A stretch of DNA of 64,000 bases from NCBI RefSeq assembly GCF_000473225.1, contig NZ_KI421509.1, positions 2,932,868 to 2,996,867 on the forward strand, in the 5' to 3' direction. The DNA is from Sedimentitalea nanhaiensis DSM 24252 (GTDB taxonomy: Bacteria > Pseudomonadota > Alphaproteobacteria > Rhodobacterales > Rhodobacteraceae). Positions 61,316 to 64,000 of this stretch are shown piece by piece (positions within the stretch are counted from its first letter, which is position 1; each line of letters opens with the position of its first letter). A model generated the notes under the pieces. That model was not told the DNA's origin. It was given only the letters and a program-made list of their open reading frames with translations, and did not search any database. A program made the position numbers and the translations under genes.

Positions 61316-63409
61316 ATGACCGACGCCATCGGATATGAACGCACTGGGGATATTGCCATTCTAAAGGCGCAGAACCCACCGGTGAACGCACTGGGGTACG
61401 ACGTCCGTGTCGGGTTGATGCAGGGGATCGCCCGCGCCGAGGACGAAGGCGCCAGGGCGGTGCTGATCTATGGCGATGGGGCAACCTATTTCGCCGGGGC
61501 CGACATCCGCGAATTTGGCCAGAAGCCGCGCGAACCGGGGCTGCCCGAAGTCTGCGACCGCATTGAAGCCAGCCCGCTTCTGGTGGTGTCGGCCATGCAC
61601 GGCACGGCTCTGGGCGGCGGGCTCGAAGTGGCGCTGTCGACGCACTATCGCATTGCTGTTCCCTCGGCCAGGGTCGGTCTGCCCGAGGTGCTGTTGGGCA
61701 TCCTGCCGGGGGCGGGGGGCACCCAGCGACTGCCGCGCGTGGCCGGGGTCGAGGCGGCACTGGATCTGATCACAACCGGTCGCCATGTGCCCGCCGCCGA
61801 AGCGCTCAGGCTGGGCATTCTGGACAAGGTCGAGGCGGGCGAGCCGCGCGAGATCGGTCTGGCCTATGTGCAGCAGTTGCTGGACGCAGATGCCCCCCGC
61901 CGCCCGGTCAGCGAAATGCCATCCCCCGCGCCAGTGGATTTCGACGCGGTTTACGATACGGTTCTGAAAAAGGGACGCGGCCAGCTCTCTCCGGCCACTG
62001 CGGTACGCGCGGTGCAGGCCGCGACGGAGCTGCCGTTCAGGCAGGGCATTGCACGCGAGCGCGAGCTGTTCATGGAGTTGATGAACACCGACCAGCGTCT
62101 GGGGCTGATCCATGCGTTCTTTTCCGAACGTGCGGTGAGCAAACTGCCCGAACTCAAGGGGGTCGCACCACGGGATCTGAATGCCATCGGCGTCATCGGC
62201 GGCGGCACCATGGGCGCGGGAATCGCAACAGCCGCCCTGCTGGCAGGGCTTTCCGTCACCATGTTGGAAATGTCCCCCCAGGCCGCCGAGGCCGCCAAGA
62301 GCCGTATTGCCGGCAACCTTCAGGGGGCGCTGAAACGCGGAAAGATCAGCCAGGAGCAGTTCGAAACCCTGACTGAACAGGCGCTGACGCTGGCCACCGA
62401 CTATGAGGCGCTGAAAGACGCCGATCTGGTGATCGAAGCGGTGTTCGAGGAAATGGACGTCAAGAAAAAGGTCTTTACCCAGCTTGATGCGGTCTGCAAG
62501 CCGGGTGCGGTCCTGGCCACCAACACCTCGTATCTGGATGTCAACGACATCGCCGCGATAACCAAACGCCCGCAGGACGTGATCGGGCTGCACTTCTTCT
62601 CGCCCGCTCATGTGATGAAACTGCTCGAAGTTGTGGTCGCCGATCAGACCGCGGCCGATGTGGTTGCCACCGGCTTTGCCTTGGGGAAACGGCTGGGCAA
62701 GATCAGCGTGCGCGCCGGAGTCTGTGATGGCTTTATCGGTAACCGCATCCTGAGCACTTATCGCACCTGTGCCGATCACATGATTCTGGACGGGGCATCG
62801 CCTTACCAGATCGACAAGGCGCTGGAGGCGTTCGGCTTTGCCATGGGCCCCTTTGCGGTGGCGGATCTGGCCGGGCTGGACATCGGCTGGGCCGTGCGCA
62901 AACGCAAGCGCGCCGAGGGCATCGACCCGCGCGCGCGCGACAGTTCCTATGCCGACAAGCTGTGCGAAGACGGGCATTTCGGACAGAAAACCGGCAAGGG
63001 CTATTATGACTATGCCGCCGGGCCGAAATCGCGGGTTCCCAACCCCGATGTCATGCCGCTGATCGAGGCCGAGCGGGCGGCGCAGGGCATCGCCCCGCGT
63101 GAGTTCACCGACGAAGAAATCGTGCGCCGGTACATGGCTGCAATGGTCAACGAAGCCGCCAAGGTTGTCGGCGAAGGCATCGCGCGGCGGCCGCTGGACG
63201 TGGATATGACGCTGCTGTTTGGCTACGGCTTCCCGCGTTACAACGGCGGGCCGCTGAAATGGGCCGATATCCAGGGCCTTGAGGGCCTGCTGGAGGATAT
63301 CAAATCCTACGCCAAGGAAGATGCATATTTCTGGCAACCCGCCCCCCTGCTGGAAAAACTCGTCGCCGAAGGGCGCAACTTTGACGATCTGAACAAGGAA
63401 GCCTCGTGA
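61316..63409 (+). CDS. fadJ: Bifunctional enoyl-CoA hydratase/3-hydroxyacyl-CoA dehydrogenase
   Basis: This 697-residue protein performs two beta-oxidation steps. The N-terminal crotonase domain has the oxyanion-hole motif GTALGGGLEVALS and LPEVLLGILPGAGGTQRLPR; the dehydrogenase part has the NAD loop GVIGGGTMGAGIATA (about 294-308), the catalytic histidine in GLHFFSPAHVMKLLEVV and the C-terminal HCDH repeats (TGKGYYDY). The overall form fits FadJ/FadB. The thiolase gene starts one base into its stop codon, completing the pathway. Confidence 0.93.
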   Translation: MTDAIGYERTGDIAILKAQNPPVNALGYDVRVGLMQGIARAEDEGARAVLIYGDGATYFAGADIREFGQKPREPGLPEVCDRIEASPLLVVSAMHGTALGGGLEVALSTHYRIAVPSARVGLPEVLLGILPGAGGTQRLPRVAGVEAALDLITTGRHVPAAEALRLGILDKVEAGEPREIGLAYVQQLLDADAPRRPVSEMPSPAPVDFDAVYDTVLKKGRGQLSPATAVRAVQAATELPFRQGIARERELFMELMNTDQRLGLIHAFFSERAVSKLPELKGVAPRDLNAIGVIGGGTMGAGIATAALLAGLSVTMLEMSPQAAEAAKSRIAGNLQGALKRGKISQEQFETLTEQALTLATDYEALKDADLVIEAVFEEMDVKKKVFTQLDAVCKPGAVLATNTSYLDVNDIAAITKRPQDVIGLHFFSPAHVMKLLEVVVADQTAADVVATGFALGKRLGKISVRAGVCDGFIGNRILSTYRTCADHMILDGASPYQIDKALEAFGFAMGPFAVADLAGLDIGWAVRKRKRAEGIDPRARDSSYADKLCEDGHFGQKTGKGYYDYAAGPKSRVPNPDVMPLIEAERAAQGIAPREFTDEEIVRRYMAAMVNEAAKVVGEGIARRPLDVDMTLLFGYGFPRYNGGPLKWADIQGLEGLLEDIKSYAKEDAYFWQPAPLLEKLVAEGRNFDDLNKEAS

Positions 63410-64000
63410 TGAAACAAGCCGTTATCGTATCCGCCGCCCGCACCGGTCTGGCCAAGTCCTTTCGGGGATCGTTCAACATCACCCACGGCGCCACCATGGG
63501 GGGGCACGCCGTCGCCTCTGCAGTGCAGCGCGCGGGTCTGGACGGGGGCGAGATCGAGGATTGCATCATGGGCTGCGGCGCGCCCGAGGCGGAAACCGGC
63601 TCAAACATTGCCCGCCAGATCGCCATCCGCGCCGGATTGCCGGTAACCGCATCGGGGATGACGGTGAACCGGTTCTGTTCCTCGGGGCTGCAAACCATCG
63701 CCCTGGCCGCCAATGCCATCACCGCCGAAGGCGCGGGTCCGATGGTTGCCGGGGGCGTGGAAAGCATCTCGATGGTGCAGCCCAAGGCCCGTCATGCGCC
63801 AGAAAGCTGGATCATGGAGCACAAGCCCGCGATCTATATGACGATGATCGAAACCGCCGATATCGTCGCGGATCGCTATGGCATCAGCCGTGCGGATCAG
63901 GACGCCTATGGGCTGCGCAGCCAGCAGCGCATCGCCGCCGCCCAGCAATCCGGCAAGTTCGACGATGAAATCGTGCCAATGCAGGCGATCATGGCCGTCA
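63409..64000 (+). CDS. fadA: Acetyl-CoA acyltransferase (thiolase), 5' part
   Basis: The first 197 codons of a thiolase; the gene continues beyond the window. It begins MKQAVIVSAARTGLAKSFRG and has the acyl-accepting Cys90 in VNRFCSSGLQT and the GGVESISMV segment. With the upstream fadB/J product it would release acetyl-CoA from 3-ketoacyl-CoA. The ATG overlaps the fadB/J stop by one base (TGATG), so translation is coupled. Confidence 0.93.
   Translation, partial: MKQAVIVSAARTGLAKSFRGSFNITHGATMGGHAVASAVQRAGLDGGEIEDCIMGCGAPEAETGSNIARQIAIRAGLPVTASGMTVNRFCSSGLQTIALAANAITAEGAGPMVAGGVESISMVQPKARHAPESWIMEHKPAIYMTMIETADIVADRYGISRADQDAYGLRSQQRIAAAQQSGKFDDEIVPMQAIMAV

Noticed and set aside
61361-63337. 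658-codon open frame antisense to the fadB/J gene
   Set aside because: Shadow of the sense gene; rich in His, Gln and Arg with no family match.
1-64000. tRNA, rRNA, CRISPR array or intact insertion sequence
   Set aside because: No cloverleaf, rRNA-like stretch, regularly spaced repeat or complete transposase with inverted ends was visible by reading; a tRNAscan or ISfinder run would be decisive.

Overview
The window is high-GC, densely packed alphaproteobacterial chromosome, most likely from the Rhodobacterales (Roseobacter group). The evidence is the split F0 ATP synthase operon (atpI-atpB-atpE-b'-b, no F1 genes alongside), an ECF sigma factor/ChrR pair of the singlet-oxygen type, a full CtrA box, an xdhA-xdhB-xdhC set joined to a BMP-type purine transporter, and a serC-serA pair behind a leader resembling the alphaproteobacterial serC RNA motif. 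No tRNA, rRNA, CRISPR array or intact mobile element was found.

Layout. 1-8.7 kb: end of a GNAT gene, ffh, an M15 peptidase, azoR divergent from a LysR gene, an EamA exporter, an ArsR regulator with a perfect palindromic operator, and the F0 operon closed by an intrinsic terminator. 8.8-23.2 kb: a DUF5672 protein, a FadR-type GntR regulator, smc, a PRC-barrel protein, cobD-cobC, a CtrA-box-preceded receiver protein, a glutathionyl-hydroquinone reductase, a MalY/PatB lyase, peptide deformylase, and a LysR/SnoaL pair. 23.3-32.6 kb, minus strand: one apparent purine operon, xdhA-xdhB-xdhC, ABC ATPase, two permeases and a BMP binding protein. 33-48 kb: dnaE, glutamate decarboxylase, serC-serA, a calcineurin-like phosphatase, a cysteine-synthase-like enzyme, tdh-kbl with an XRE-cupin regulator, trpA and lldD.

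48.2-57.5 kb is the accessory part. A three-gene polysaccharide export module (ExeA-like ATPase, Wzz/GumC-type protein, BY-kinase) is followed by an SH3 protein, a decayed IS3-type transposase, an FAD/GcvT oxidoreductase, a frameshifted ferredoxin-reductase remnant, the rpoE-chrR pair and a possible IS481 scrap. 57.5-64 kb: a caspase-like Sel1 protein, a DUF1127 protein, a Tat-exported cyclase with an AhpD-like partner, and a fadB/J-fadA beta-oxidation operon cut by the window edge.

Functional themes are purine salvage and oxidation, serine/glycine/threonine interconversion (serC, serA, tdh, kbl), fatty-acid oxidation, oxidative-stress control and surface polysaccharide export. I found no convincing wholly new system. 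The points most worth checking are the degenerate CtrA-linked receiver, the threonine dehydrogenase that lacks its structural-zinc cysteines, the serC leader RNA, the caspase protein, and the decayed redox locus around 52-56 kb.
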